This document shows, piece after piece, positions 1 to 6,074 of a DNA stretch of 9,337 nucleotides. The translations under genes and the position numbers were made by a program. Source of the stretch: Clostridia bacterium (GTDB lineage: Bacteria > Bacillota > Clostridia > Christensenellales > Aristaeellaceae); assembly GCA_016297535.1 (NCBI GenBank), contig JAEDGL010000094.1:1-9337 (forward strand). Direction: 5' to 3'. The notes under the pieces were generated by a model that did not search any database, was not told where the DNA came from, and was given only the letters and a program-made list of their open reading frames with translations. Each line of letters starts with the position of its first letter. Position 1 is the stretch's first letter.

Positions 1-474
1 GCTGGTCACGCCCTCCAGCGCGTAATATTCGCACTGGATGGGAATAAGCACACGCTGCGCGGCGGTAAGGGCATTCAGCGTAAGCAAACCCAGCGACGGA
101 GGGCAATCGATAAACAGGTAATCGTACTGGTTTTCCAGGGTTTTCAGCAACAGCTTGAGCCGGTATTCACGCTGCTCCAGCTCCACCAGTTCCAGCTCTG
201 CACCGGTCAGCCGGATATCGGAAGGCACAAGACTCAGTCCTTCCACCGCTGTTTTCTGTATGCAGTCGGCAATTGGCGCGCGCCCCATAAGAGCCTCATA
301 CGCCGATTGCTTCTCCGCTTTGCCTCCCACACCGCTGGTGCTGTTGCCCTGCGGATCCAGGTCGATCAGCAGAATCCGCTTGCCCTTCTCCGCAAGGCAG
401 GCGGAGAGGTTGATGGCGGTGGTCGTTTTGCCAACGCCGCCCTTCTGGTTGGTAATGGCGATCGTTTTGCCCAT
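1..474 (-). CDS. parA: ParA/Soj-family chromosome partitioning ATPase (partial, N-terminal 158 residues)
   Basis: This is the N-terminal part of a ParA/Soj ATPase, which binds DNA non-specifically in its ATP dimer form and works with a ParB/Spo0J partner in chromosome or plasmid segregation. The gene runs off the left edge, so the C-terminal part and any parB are not visible. The deviant Walker A motif KGGVGKTTT is at residues 11-19, with signature lysine K11 and P-loop K16. Walker A' is LLIDLDPQGN (D40 region) and Walker B is FIDCPPSLG (D123). There is no N-terminal helix-turn-helix extension, so this is the short Soj/MinD-like type rather than the long P1 ParA type. The ATG at 474 starts right at the family's usual N-terminus, with a modest GAGGG 11 nt upstream. 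The gene lies 49 nt after the second M15B peptidase in the same direction. A chromosomal Soj is more likely than a plasmid ParA given the housekeeping neighbours, but that is inference. Confidence 0.95.
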   Translation of the reverse strand, partial: MGKTIAITNQKGGVGKTTTAINLSACLAEKGKRILLIDLDPQGNSTSGVGGKAEKQSAYEALMGRAPIADCIQKTAVEGLSLVPSDIRLTGAELELVELEQREYRLKLLLKTLENQYDYLFIDCPPSLGLLTLNALTAAQRVLIPIQCEYYALEGVTS

Positions 475-485
475 TCTGTCTTATA

Positions 486-512
486 CCCTCATTGCATTCG
501 TAATTTTGAGGG
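486..512 (-). repeat. Small inverted repeat in the parA leader
   Basis: CCCTCA at 486-491 and TGAGGG at 507-512 are perfect 6-bp inverted arms around a 15-nt spacer. In the minus-strand transcript the downstream arm contains the GAGGG that would serve as the parA ribosome binding site, so the hairpin could partly hide it. The stem is short and the loop long, so it could be chance. No terminator is visible in this 49-nt gap, consistent with read-through from the upstream peptidase gene. Confidence 0.3.
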
Positions 513-523
513 ATGAACGGCGC

Positions 524-1417
524 TCAGAACACAAGCGACACTTCTGCGTCGCCATCGTCGCCGTACTCATCCAGCACAAAGCTTTCCGGTGGCCTGTTGG
601 CCTTCAGAAACTCGTATTCAATCTGCTCTTCCACGCTTCCGCCGCGGGCAAGAAAATCCTCCATGGCGGCGTTTGTTTCGTCGGTGAATGTTTCCAGCGT
701 CATGCCCTTGCCCATGATGTAGGTGGCAATGTTCTGGCCGACATAGCGGAAATGCCAGGGCTCAAACTTGATGCCCGTCTGTGCTTCCGCCTCCTCGGTA
801 TAGCGCAGAATAAAGCCGAAATCGGCGCAGTTTTCCTTCATCCATTGCGCTTCTGGCGTCCATTTGAAGTCCTGCGTCATGGTGGGACGGCCGGCGTAAT
901 CAGCGTTCAGAATGTCCGCGCACAGGCCGCTCTGGTGCTCGCTGGAGCCGGGCTTGGCCACATAGCCGTCATCCACACCGTTGTTGCGGTCAAGGTAGTT
1001 GGCGTACACGGTTGCCTGCGTGCCGTAGCTGCGATATCCGCTTTTGAGGTAGAGCACCATGCCTTCCTCTCCGTACTCCGCAACCGCCTGCTTGCCGGAG
1101 GAGGTAACATAGGCGTACTCCGTAACAAGGCTTGCCGCCTCAAACATGGCCTTGAGCGCCTCAGCAGCGGTTTTTTCCATGTAAATGGCCGCCGAGGTGG
1201 CGCGCTTGATCCCGGTAAGCTTTACCTGCGGATTGGGCTTGAAGCTTTTGTCCAGCAGATTGGCCTCGTTCACCAGCAGCGTATATTCGGATACAATATC
1301 CGTAAGCGGCACAGGATAGTCCCAGCTTATTTCCGGTGCGTAGGACGGCTGTGCCGTTGCAAAGGCACAGTTCAAGCAAACCACCAAACTCAGAACCGCC
1401 AACACAAGCTTCTTCAT
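524..1417 (-). CDS. Exported M15B (VanY/LdcB-type) zinc D-alanyl-D-alanine carboxypeptidase, second of a tandem pair
   Basis: This is a peptidase of family M15B (VanY domain), which removes the terminal D-Ala from peptidoglycan stem peptides outside the membrane; LD-carboxypeptidase activity, as in LdcB, is also possible. Numbered from the chosen start (297 residues), there is a typical signal peptide: MKKL, a hydrophobic stretch to about residue 20, and a likely cleavage after AFATA near residue 22. The catalytic core shows SGYRS (126-130), SEHQSGLCAD with zinc ligands H161 and D168, and EPWH with general base E219 and zinc ligand H222. All expected residues are present. A roughly 100-residue region precedes the core and a helical, very acidic tail (DEYGDDGDAE) follows it. 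No cell-wall binding domain is visible. The open frame extends 6 codons further upstream, but GAGGTG sits 6 nt before the ATG at 1417, which settles the start. The stop of the upstream paralogue lies within that binding site, so the two are probably translationally coupled. Confidence 0.92.
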   Translation of the reverse strand: MKKLVLAVLSLVVCLNCAFATAQPSYAPEISWDYPVPLTDIVSEYTLLVNEANLLDKSFKPNPQVKLTGIKRATSAAIYMEKTAAEALKAMFEAASLVTEYAYVTSSGKQAVAEYGEEGMVLYLKSGYRSYGTQATVYANYLDRNNGVDDGYVAKPGSSEHQSGLCADILNADYAGRPTMTQDFKWTPEAQWMKENCADFGFILRYTEEAEAQTGIKFEPWHFRYVGQNIATYIMGKGMTLETFTDETNAAMEDFLARGGSVEEQIEYEFLKANRPPESFVLDEYGDDGDAEVSLVF

Positions 1418-1423
1418 CAAGAG

Positions 1424-1430
1424 CACCTCA
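1424..1430 (-). promoter_or_regulatory. Ribosome binding site overlapping the upstream stop codon
   Basis: TGAGGTG lies 6 nt before the ATG at 1417. Its first three bases are the TGA stop of the preceding M15B gene. This selects the internal ATG over the upstream one at 1435 and suggests that ribosomes ending the first peptidase re-initiate on the second. Confidence 0.75.
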
Positions 1431-2099
1431 TTCATTCGTAACTTGATGGATCAGATAATCATATACTTCCAGCTTATAGCCTGATATATACATTTCCATT
1501 GGCAAACCGCATTCGTACAGCTCCCGGGCGTGCTCCACGCCCACATAGCGCACATGCCATGGCTCGTACATATAGCCGGTTACATCCTCGAAATTTTCCA
1601 GATAGCGCACGATAAAGCCAAACCTGTGCGCGTTATCGGACACCCACTTGCCCTCCTCCGTGGTTCCAAAGCGGGTGTTGAGCTGCGAGCTTCCCTTTTT
1701 GGCCAGGTCCATCGCAAGGCCCAGCTGATGCTCGCTCGCACCCGGGCGCGCGGATATCCGATCCGCCGCTTCCTGTCCCTGACTGGCTTTTTTTCGAGAG
1801 TAGATGGTGGATTGCTTGGAATAGCTGCGATAGCCCGAAACGATCGAGAGGTTGATTCCTTCCTCCTTGGCGGCGGCGATCATTTCTTCCAGTGCGGATG
1901 CGGCGTCTTCTCTCATGCTCTGCGACATACCGGGCGCGATGACCTTGCGCGTATCCGGCGCGTACAGTTTGCTCACCATGTGCTGACGGTTTACCAAAAA
2001 CACCGTTCCGTCGATATCCTTGTCCGGCAGCGCTGCATTCTTGCTTGCATCCAGCAGCGTGGCGGACAGGGCAATGATGGAAATCACTTTCCCAAGCAT
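1428..2099 (-). CDS. Exported M15B (VanY/LdcB-type) zinc carboxypeptidase, first of a tandem pair
   Basis: This is a compact M15B peptidase of 223 residues from the chosen start. The N-terminus has a hydrophobic segment (about residues 4-16, VISIIALSATLL) acting as a signal peptide or anchor, but the preceding region has only one lysine, so the export signal is less typical than that of its neighbour. The core carries SGYRS (88-92), SEHQLGLAMD with zinc ligands H124 and D131, and EPWH with general base E179 and zinc ligand H182, so an active enzyme is expected. Known M15B members cut the D-Ala-D-Ala or L-Lys-D-Ala bond of the stem peptide, and which one this does cannot be read from sequence. 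The frame is open up to a TTG at 2150, but AGGGAGG 8 nt before the ATG at 2099 fixes the start. It follows hflX by 54 nt, and that gap contains a possible promoter. Its product and the next gene's share the same catalytic blocks, so they are paralogues, though well diverged outside the motifs. Confidence 0.92.
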   Translation of the reverse strand: MLGKVISIIALSATLLDASKNAALPDKDIDGTVFLVNRQHMVSKLYAPDTRKVIAPGMSQSMREDAASALEEMIAAAKEEGINLSIVSGYRSYSKQSTIYSRKKASQGQEAADRISARPGASEHQLGLAMDLAKKGSSQLNTRFGTTEEGKWVSDNAHRFGFIVRYLENFEDVTGYMYEPWHVRYVGVEHARELYECGLPMEMYISGYKLEVYDYLIHQVTNE

Positions 2100-2107
2100 C
2101 TGCTCTG

Positions 2108-2114
2108 CCTCCCT
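2108..2114 (-). promoter_or_regulatory. Strong ribosome binding site choosing the ATG at 2099
   Basis: AGGGAGG is placed 8 nt before the ATG at 2099. The alternative TTG start at 2150 has no such site, so the 17 extra residues in the longer frame are unlikely to be translated. Confidence 0.75.
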
Positions 2115-2121
2115 TCCGTTT

Positions 2122-2150
2122 ATTTTATCATTTTTGTAACTCTTTAGCAA
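2122..2150 (-). promoter_or_regulatory. Candidate sigma-A promoter for the M15B pair and parA
   Basis: TTGCTA (2150-2145, 4 of 6 matches to TTGACA) and TAAAAT (2127-2122, 5 of 6 matches to TATAAT) are separated by exactly 17 nt in the otherwise A-rich gap after hflX. The predicted transcript start, near 2115, falls just at the Shine-Dalgarno sequence and would leave a leader of about 16 nt, which is tight. It could serve as an internal promoter uncoupling the cell-wall genes from the Fe-S operon. A-rich spacers give such matches by chance, hence the low confidence. Confidence 0.35.
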
Positions 2151-2153
2151 CTG

Positions 2154-3923
2154 CTATCTTTCATCATCCAGCACTTTTGCACCTTCGCGGCACACATAAT
2201 TTACATTTTGGGCCTCCATTAGAATGCTGACCACCACGCCCTGGTCGCCGTACTGCTGCGAAAGCACGGTACCCATGGTGTGCAGGCGGTTGATGAGACC
2301 ATAGTTTTCAAACGGAATGAGCAGCTTCACTTCCTGCGTTCCTGCGTCCAGCTCGGTCTCGATACGTTCAAGCAGAGCTTCCAGGTTTTCTCCCGTGGTT
2401 GCGCTGATGCGTATTGCGCCCGGCATGCGGTCCGGCTCGTTTTCAAACAGATCGCACTTGTTGAGTGCCACAATGCGGGGCGCCTGGGTAGCTCCAAGGC
2501 TGTCCAGAACCTCCTCGACGGTGGCGTGACGGTTTTCCAGCTCCCTGTCCGCTCCGTCGCAAACAAGCACCAGTACATCCGCAAGCCTGGCTTCCTCCAG
2601 TGTGGCGCGAAACGCCTGCACCAGATCGTGCGGCAGCTTGCGAATAAAGCCCACCGTATCCACCAGCAGCGCCTTTCCCCCATGCGGCAGCGTAACGGGA
2701 CGGCTTACGCTGTCCAGCGTTGCAAAAAGCTGATCCATTACATAGACGTTTGAACCGGTTAAACGGTTGAACAAGGTAGATTTTCCCGCGTTGGTGTAGC
2801 CAACCAACGCCACAATGGGCACGCCGTTTTTTTCGCGGTTCTGACGGCGCAGGCTGCGCTGGCGCTCAATCTGTTCCAGTTCACGGCCCAGATCGGTAAG
2901 CCTTTCGCGGATCCGGCGGCGGTTCACCTCCAGCTTGCTTTCGCCCGGGCCGCGCGTGCCGATGCCGCCGGCCAGACGGCTGAGCACCAGGCCCTGACCG
3001 AGCAGGCGCTGGCTGCGGTATTTGAGCTGGGCCATCTCCACCTGCAGCTTGCCCTCCCGGGTGTTGGCGCGGGCGGCAAAGATATCCAGAATCAGCGCCG
3101 TACGGTCAACGACCTTTACCCTGAGCACGTCCTCCAGATTTTTTTGCATCACGCCGGTCAGCTCTTCATCAAAGATAACCAGATCAGCCTGAATGGCCTG
3201 AACACGCAGGCTGAGTTCTTCAGCTTTGCCGCGTCCGATGCAGAAAACCGTATCCGGCTTGGGGCGCTTTTGTAAAACGCGCAGTACGGTTTCTGCGCCT
3301 GCGGTTTTGGCCAGTTCCTCCAGCTCGTCCAGCGACTGCTCGCTTTCAATGCCCACCAGCACCGCTCGCTCGCGCTCCTTTTGAAGGCTCGGGGCTGATG
3401 CAAGATAAGCTTCGTCGGTTTCTTCGATCTGCGCCATCCAGGCTTCCTGGGGCAGCTTACGGGCATTCAGCAAATCGGTACGACGTACCTGTCCTTCATG
3501 CTGAGGATCAAGAAACGCACACTGCGTGCTGGTCGGACGTCCGTCCTTGCTTACCCCCACGGCGCACATGGCATCAAAGCGCATGCTGATGAGAGCGCTG
3601 ATGTCCACATCGCTCAGCTCGCCGTTGCCGTTGGGATGGGTATGAATGCAGCGCACCATGCTCAGCCGCCGTTCGCTGCGGCGAAGGCGCAAATCCGGCA
3701 GATCGATGGAATCACTCTTGCCTACAAACACATCGGCAATTTCGCCGTAACGCGTGATATACACCGCGATTTCACGGTTCAAAGCAGCAGAATAGCCGCA
3801 GAGGCTTTGTAGCAGCTCCTGCGGCATAAATACGCCGGTTTCCAGCTGCACGTCGTAGAGTGCAGCCAGCTCGTCACATACGCTTTTTCGGATTCCTTCT
3901 ATATGGCCATGGATTTCCGGCAT
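2154..3923 (-). CDS. hflX: Ribosome-associated GTPase HflX with an N-terminal JAMM/JAB metalloprotease-like domain
   Basis: From the chosen start the protein has 589 residues, about 160 more than E. coli HflX. The C-terminal 400 residues are a complete HflX, a GTPase that binds the 50S subunit and splits stalled or idle ribosomes under stress. After the N-terminal HflX domain (about 186-275, with CIGRGKAEEL) comes the basic, coiled-coil-prone middle region (about 290-365, GGIGTRGPGESKLE). The G domain then shows G1 GYTNAGKS (375-382), the switch FATLD (400-404), G3 DTVGF (422-426), G4 NKCD (488-491) and G5 SAT (507-509). Residues 1-150 carry an added domain with REIAVYI (E51) and IHTHPNGNGELSDVD, giving H94, H96, S104 and D107. 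This fits the JAMM pattern E...HxHPx(6)SxxD seen in RadC and JAB proteases. A linker of about 35 residues joins the two. AAAGGA 6 nt before the ATG at 3923 selects the start over a TTG at 3941. The gene begins 18 nt after iscU, so it probably belongs to the isc operon. There is no frameshift. Confidence 0.93.
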   Translation of the reverse strand: MPEIHGHIEGIRKSVCDELAALYDVQLETGVFMPQELLQSLCGYSAALNREIAVYITRYGEIADVFVGKSDSIDLPDLRLRRSERRLSMVRCIHTHPNGNGELSDVDISALISMRFDAMCAVGVSKDGRPTSTQCAFLDPQHEGQVRRTDLLNARKLPQEAWMAQIEETDEAYLASAPSLQKERERAVLVGIESEQSLDELEELAKTAGAETVLRVLQKRPKPDTVFCIGRGKAEELSLRVQAIQADLVIFDEELTGVMQKNLEDVLRVKVVDRTALILDIFAARANTREGKLQVEMAQLKYRSQRLLGQGLVLSRLAGGIGTRGPGESKLEVNRRRIRERLTDLGRELEQIERQRSLRRQNREKNGVPIVALVGYTNAGKSTLFNRLTGSNVYVMDQLFATLDSVSRPVTLPHGGKALLVDTVGFIRKLPHDLVQAFRATLEEARLADVLVLVCDGADRELENRHATVEEVLDSLGATQAPRIVALNKCDLFENEPDRMPGAIRISATTGENLEALLERIETELDAGTQEVKLLIPFENYGLINRLHTMGTVLSQQYGDQGVVVSILMEAQNVNYVCREGAKVLDDER

Positions 3924-3929
3924 ACCTGT

Positions 3930-3935
3930 TCCTTT
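3930..3935 (-). promoter_or_regulatory. Ribosome binding site deciding the hflX start
   Basis: AAAGGA lies 6 nt before the ATG at 3923 and just inside the short iscU-hflX gap. It rules out the longer frame from the TTG at 3941, which has no proper site at a useful distance. Confidence 0.7.
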
Positions 3936-3941
3936 CAGCAA

Positions 3942-4316
3942 TCACCCATTGGGATGCTTTTGCTTGTAATCTTCAATGGCTGCGTGAATGGCCTCCTCGG
4001 CCAGCACAGAGCAGTGCATTTTGACCGGCGGCAGCCCGTCCAGCGCTTCGGCAACGGCCTTGTTGGTAAGCGTAAGGGCCTCCTCCAGCGTTTTGCCCTT
4101 GACCATTTCCGTAGCCATGGAGCTGGTGGCAATGGCCGCCCCGCAGCCAAAGGTTTTGAATTTGACATCCACGATCACGCCGTTTTCCACCTTGATGTCC
4201 ATTTTCATGATATCTCCACACTTGGCATTGCCAACGGTGCCGGAGCCGGACGCATCAGGAATTTCTCCCACATTGCGGGGATTGGCAAAATGATCCATCA
4301 CTTTTTCGCTGTACAT
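3942..4316 (-). CDS. iscU: IscU/NifU-type Fe-S cluster assembly scaffold
   Basis: This is a scaffold protein on which [2Fe-2S] and [4Fe-4S] clusters are built from IscS-derived sulfur before transfer to apo-proteins in the cytosol. It has 124 residues from the chosen start, matching stand-alone IscU (about 125-130) and lacking the extra ferredoxin-like and Nfu domains of nitrogen-fixation NifU. The three cluster cysteines are C33 in GNAKCGD, C58 in TFGCGAA and C102 in VKMHCSV, with H101 next to the last. D35 after the first cysteine is also conserved. The IscU hallmark LPPVK, recognised by the HscA chaperone in bacteria such as E. coli, is present (95-99), though no hscA or hscB is visible here. 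The frame is open to a TTG ten codons upstream, but AAGGAGG points to the ATG at 4316. It lies 26 nt after iscS and 18 nt before hflX. Confidence 0.96.
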   Translation of the reverse strand: MYSEKVMDHFANPRNVGEIPDASGSGTVGNAKCGDIMKMDIKVENGVIVDVKFKTFGCGAAIATSSMATEMVKGKTLEEALTLTNKAVAEALDGLPPVKMHCSVLAEEAIHAAIEDYKQKHPNG

Positions 4317-4326
4317 AAGGCGTTTT

Positions 4327-4333
4327 CCTCCTT
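4327..4333 (-). promoter_or_regulatory. Consensus ribosome binding site for iscU
   Basis: AAGGAGG, a full anti-16S match, lies 10 nt before the ATG at 4316. It sits inside the longer frame beginning with TTG at 4346, which argues strongly that the ten extra codons are not translated. Confidence 0.8.
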
Positions 4334-4342
4334 GATTCTCTA

Positions 4343-5518
4343 TCAAAACGTAAACAGGTTATCCGCGTTGAGTGGGCTCATGGCGCGCAGGGTGCTAACG
4401 ATATCCGGCAGCGTTGCGATTACGTAATCCACGTCCTCTTCGGTGGTATCGCTGCCAAGGGAAAGGCGCAGGCTTCCGTGCGCCACTTCATGAGGCAGGC
4501 CGATCGCCAGCAGCACATGGCTGGGATCCAGACTGCCGCTGGTGCAGGCCGAGCCGCTGGAAGCGGCAATGCCAGCCAGATCCAAACGCATCAGCAGCGC
4601 TTCGCCCTCCACATAGCGTACGGATACATTCACATTGCCGGGCAGGCGCTGCGTGCGATGGCCGTTGAGCTGCACATCGGGGATGGCTGTCAGAATACCG
4701 TCAATCAGCTTATCACGCAGCCGGGTCAGGCGTTCGGAGTATTCGGGCAGCTCTGCCACAGCCAGCTCGATGGCCTTGCCAAGGCCCACAATCCCGGGCA
4801 GGTTTTCCGTGCCTGCGCGCAGGCCGCGCTCCTGGGCACCGCCAAAAATGAGGTTGGAAATGCGAACGCCCTTGCGAATGTACAGTGCGCCAATGCCCTT
4901 GGGCGCATGGAACTTGTGCCCCGAGAGGCTTAGCATGTCCACATTCCATGCCTTTACATCCACGGGAATTGCGCCAACCGCCTGTACAGCGTCTGTATGG
5001 AACAGGATGCCGGCTTCCCGGGCAATCCGGCCAATCTCGGCAATGGGCTGCAGGGTGCCGATTTCGTTGTTGGCCGCCATGATGGTAATGAGAACGGTAT
5101 CGGGACGGATGGCTTTTTGAACCTCCTCCACGGATACGATGCCATATTCATCCACCGGCAGATAGGTTACCTCATATCCCTGCTTTTCCATGTACTCGCA
5201 GGTATGCAATACCGCGTGATGCTCAATGGCGCTGGTGATGATATGCTTGCCCGGTCTGGATTGCAGCGCGCAACGGATGGCCCAGTTATCGCTCTCGCTG
5301 CCGCCGGCGGTAAAGTAGATTTCGCGCGGCTCGCAGTTGAGAGTAGATGCTACCTGTCTGCGCGCATTTTCAAGCGCCCTTCGCGCGTCGCGGCCAAAGG
5401 AGTGGATACTGCTGGCATTGCCGTAGAACTGGGTAAAATAGGGCATCATAGCCTCCACCACCTCGGGCCTGGTAGCGGTGGTGGCCGCATTATCCATATA
5501 GATACGACGGTTGCTCAT
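4343..5518 (-). CDS. iscS: Cysteine desulfurase, NifS/IscS family
   Basis: This is a PLP-dependent enzyme that converts L-cysteine to L-alanine and leaves a persulfide on its active-site cysteine, feeding sulfur to IscU and possibly to tRNA thiolation. It has 391 residues from the ATG at 5518, the usual length. Visible are the N-terminal YMDNAATT motif, the PLP-stacking histidine in SAIEHHAV (H100), HTDAVQAVG with D176 for the PLP ring nitrogen, and [12 protein letters not shown] with the Schiff-base lysine K202. [13 protein letters not shown] follows, then [10 protein letters not shown] with catalytic C325. The long cysteine loop [17 protein letters not shown] marks the group I (IscS/NifS) type rather than SufS. 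The start codon overlaps the iscR stop by one base (TGATG), with GAGG 10 nt upstream, so translation is likely coupled. The adjacent iscU and iscR give the Fe-S role; the nifS name is also used for such clostridial genes. Confidence 0.96.
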   Translation of the reverse strand: MSNRRIYMDNAATTATRPEVVEAMMPYFTQFYGNASSIHSFGRDARRALENARRQVASTLNCEPREIYFTAGGSESDNWAIRCALQSRPGKHIITSAIEHHAVLHTCEYMEKQGYEVTYLPVDEYGIVSVEEVQKAIRPDTVLITIMAANNEIGTLQPIAEIGRIAREAGILFHTDAVQAVGAIPVDVKAWNVDMLSLSGHKFHAPKGIGALYIRKGVRISNLIFGGAQERGLRAGTENLPGIVGLGKAIELAVAELPEYSERLTRLRDKLIDGILTAIPDVQLNGHRTQRLPGNVNVSVRYVEGEALLMRLDLAGIAASSGSACTSGSLDPSHVLLAIGLPHEVAHGSLRLSLGSDTTEEDVDYVIATLPDIVSTLRAMSPLNADNLFTF

Positions 5519-5940
5519 CAAAGGTTTTCCTCACTTTCGCATGATTGATTCAGCATATCGCTCAGCCTGATTTTTTCAAGCTCGCTGTTGATGGAATCCG
5601 TAACCCGCTGCCAAACCCAGCGCACGGGGCAGGTGCCGGATCTCTGGCAGTTTTGTTCTGATGCGGTGCATTCGCTCAGTTCAATCGGGCCCTCCACCGC
5701 GTCAATGATATCCCGCAGCGTGGTTTCCTCGGGTCTTCGCGCCATCTGATATCCACCCTGTGCACCGCGCACAGTGCTCACCAGCCCGGCACGGCGCAGG
5801 TTTCCCAAAATCTGTTCCAGATATTGCTTGGGAACGCCCACGGTTGAAATGTTCTGCAGCGTTTGCGGCCCCTCTCCGTCATGCATGGCCAGATAATACA
5901 TGGCATAAAGGCCATATTTGCCGCGTGTTGATAGCTTCAT
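5518..5940 (-). CDS. iscR: Rrf2-family Fe-S cluster regulator, IscR-like
   Basis: This is a transcription factor of the Rrf2 family, 140 residues. The N-terminal winged helix-turn-helix begins [18 protein letters not shown], and the recognition helix region is around [19 protein letters not shown] (36-54), followed by the wing [19 protein letters not shown]. Three cysteines, C91, C98 and C104, occupy nearly the positions that bind the [2Fe-2S] cluster in E. coli IscR (92, 98, 104). This supports an IscR-like cluster sensor rather than the cysteine regulator CymR, which lacks them. It is the first gene of the minus-strand isc operon and overlaps iscS by one base. AAAGGAG lies 5 nt before the ATG. 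A strong promoter and an IscR-like inverted repeat lie just upstream, pointing to autoregulation: holo-IscR would repress when clusters are plentiful. That is inference from E. coli. Confidence 0.94.
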   Translation of the reverse strand: MKLSTRGKYGLYAMYYLAMHDGEGPQTLQNISTVGVPKQYLEQILGNLRRAGLVSTVRGAQGGYQMARRPEETTLRDIIDAVEGPIELSECTASEQNCQRSGTCPVRWVWQRVTDSINSELEKIRLSDMLNQSCESEENL

Positions 5941-5951
5941 AGAGGCTCCTT

Positions 5952-5963
5952 TCGGAATTCCGA
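5952..5963. repeat. Perfect 12-bp palindrome in the iscR leader
   Basis: TCGGAATTCCGA reads the same on both strands. It partly overlaps both the IscR-like repeat and, by one base, the AAAGGAG ribosome binding site of iscR. It could be a second regulator half-site arrangement or an RNA stem next to the binding site. No regulator is assigned. Confidence 0.5.
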
Positions 5964-5976
5964 CCTTTTTAATCGG
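5960..5976. promoter_or_regulatory. Putative IscR operator (type 1-like)
   Basis: On the minus strand this reads CCGATTAAAAAGGTCGG, an inverted repeat (CCGA...TCGG) with an A-rich centre. From memory, the E. coli IscR type 1 motif has the core YYGACT, an A/T-rich centre, then AGTCRG. The match here is good in both half-sites, with one deviation in each. It lies at about +6 to +22 from the predicted iscR transcript start, where binding would block transcription. That IscR of this organism uses this motif is inferred. Confidence 0.55.
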
Positions 5977-5990
5977 CTTTCCGGAGAAAG
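5977..5990. repeat. Second inverted repeat beside the iscR start site
   Basis: On the minus strand CTTTCTCCGGAAAG has 5-bp arms (CTTTC/GAAAG) around TCCG. It covers the predicted transcript start and touches the last two bases of the -10 element. It might be another operator half or a 5'-end RNA hairpin. Short arms leave chance as an option. Confidence 0.35.
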
Positions 5991-6017
5991 GATACCATGT
6001 TCCCTCCCCGTTGTCAA
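5989..6017 (-). promoter_or_regulatory. Sigma-A promoter of the iscR operon, with extended -10
   Basis: A perfect -35 TTGACA (6017-6012) and -10 TATCCT (5994-5989) are 17 nt apart. The bases before the -10 are TGG, giving an extended -10 (TGn). The predicted start is near 5982, about 42 nt before the iscR ATG. This is the best promoter in the window and probably drives iscR, iscS, iscU and hflX. Confidence 0.75.
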
Positions 6018-6074
6018 TACAGGATGCGCATTTGTAAACCTTTTTTATACAGGGTTCTTTGGCGGAAGGGTTTC

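Noticed and set aside
155..1441. A 428-codon open frame on the plus strand
   Set aside because: It lies wholly antisense to parA and an M15B gene, both of which have complete family motifs, and its translation has no recognisable domain and no clear ribosome binding site. It is a shadow of the high-G+C codon pattern.
1530..2147. A 205-codon plus-strand frame opposite the first M15B gene
   Set aside because: It is antisense to a gene with full catalytic motifs and its translation resembles no family. It is another shadow frame.
4997..5548. A 183-codon plus-strand frame opposite iscS
   Set aside because: It is fully antisense to a well-supported cysteine desulfurase and has no start signal or domain.
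6011..6040. A plus-strand promoter using TTGTCA at 6011
   Set aside because: The only -10 at a usable distance (TAAACC) is poor, and the same bases form a perfect minus-strand -35 for iscR.
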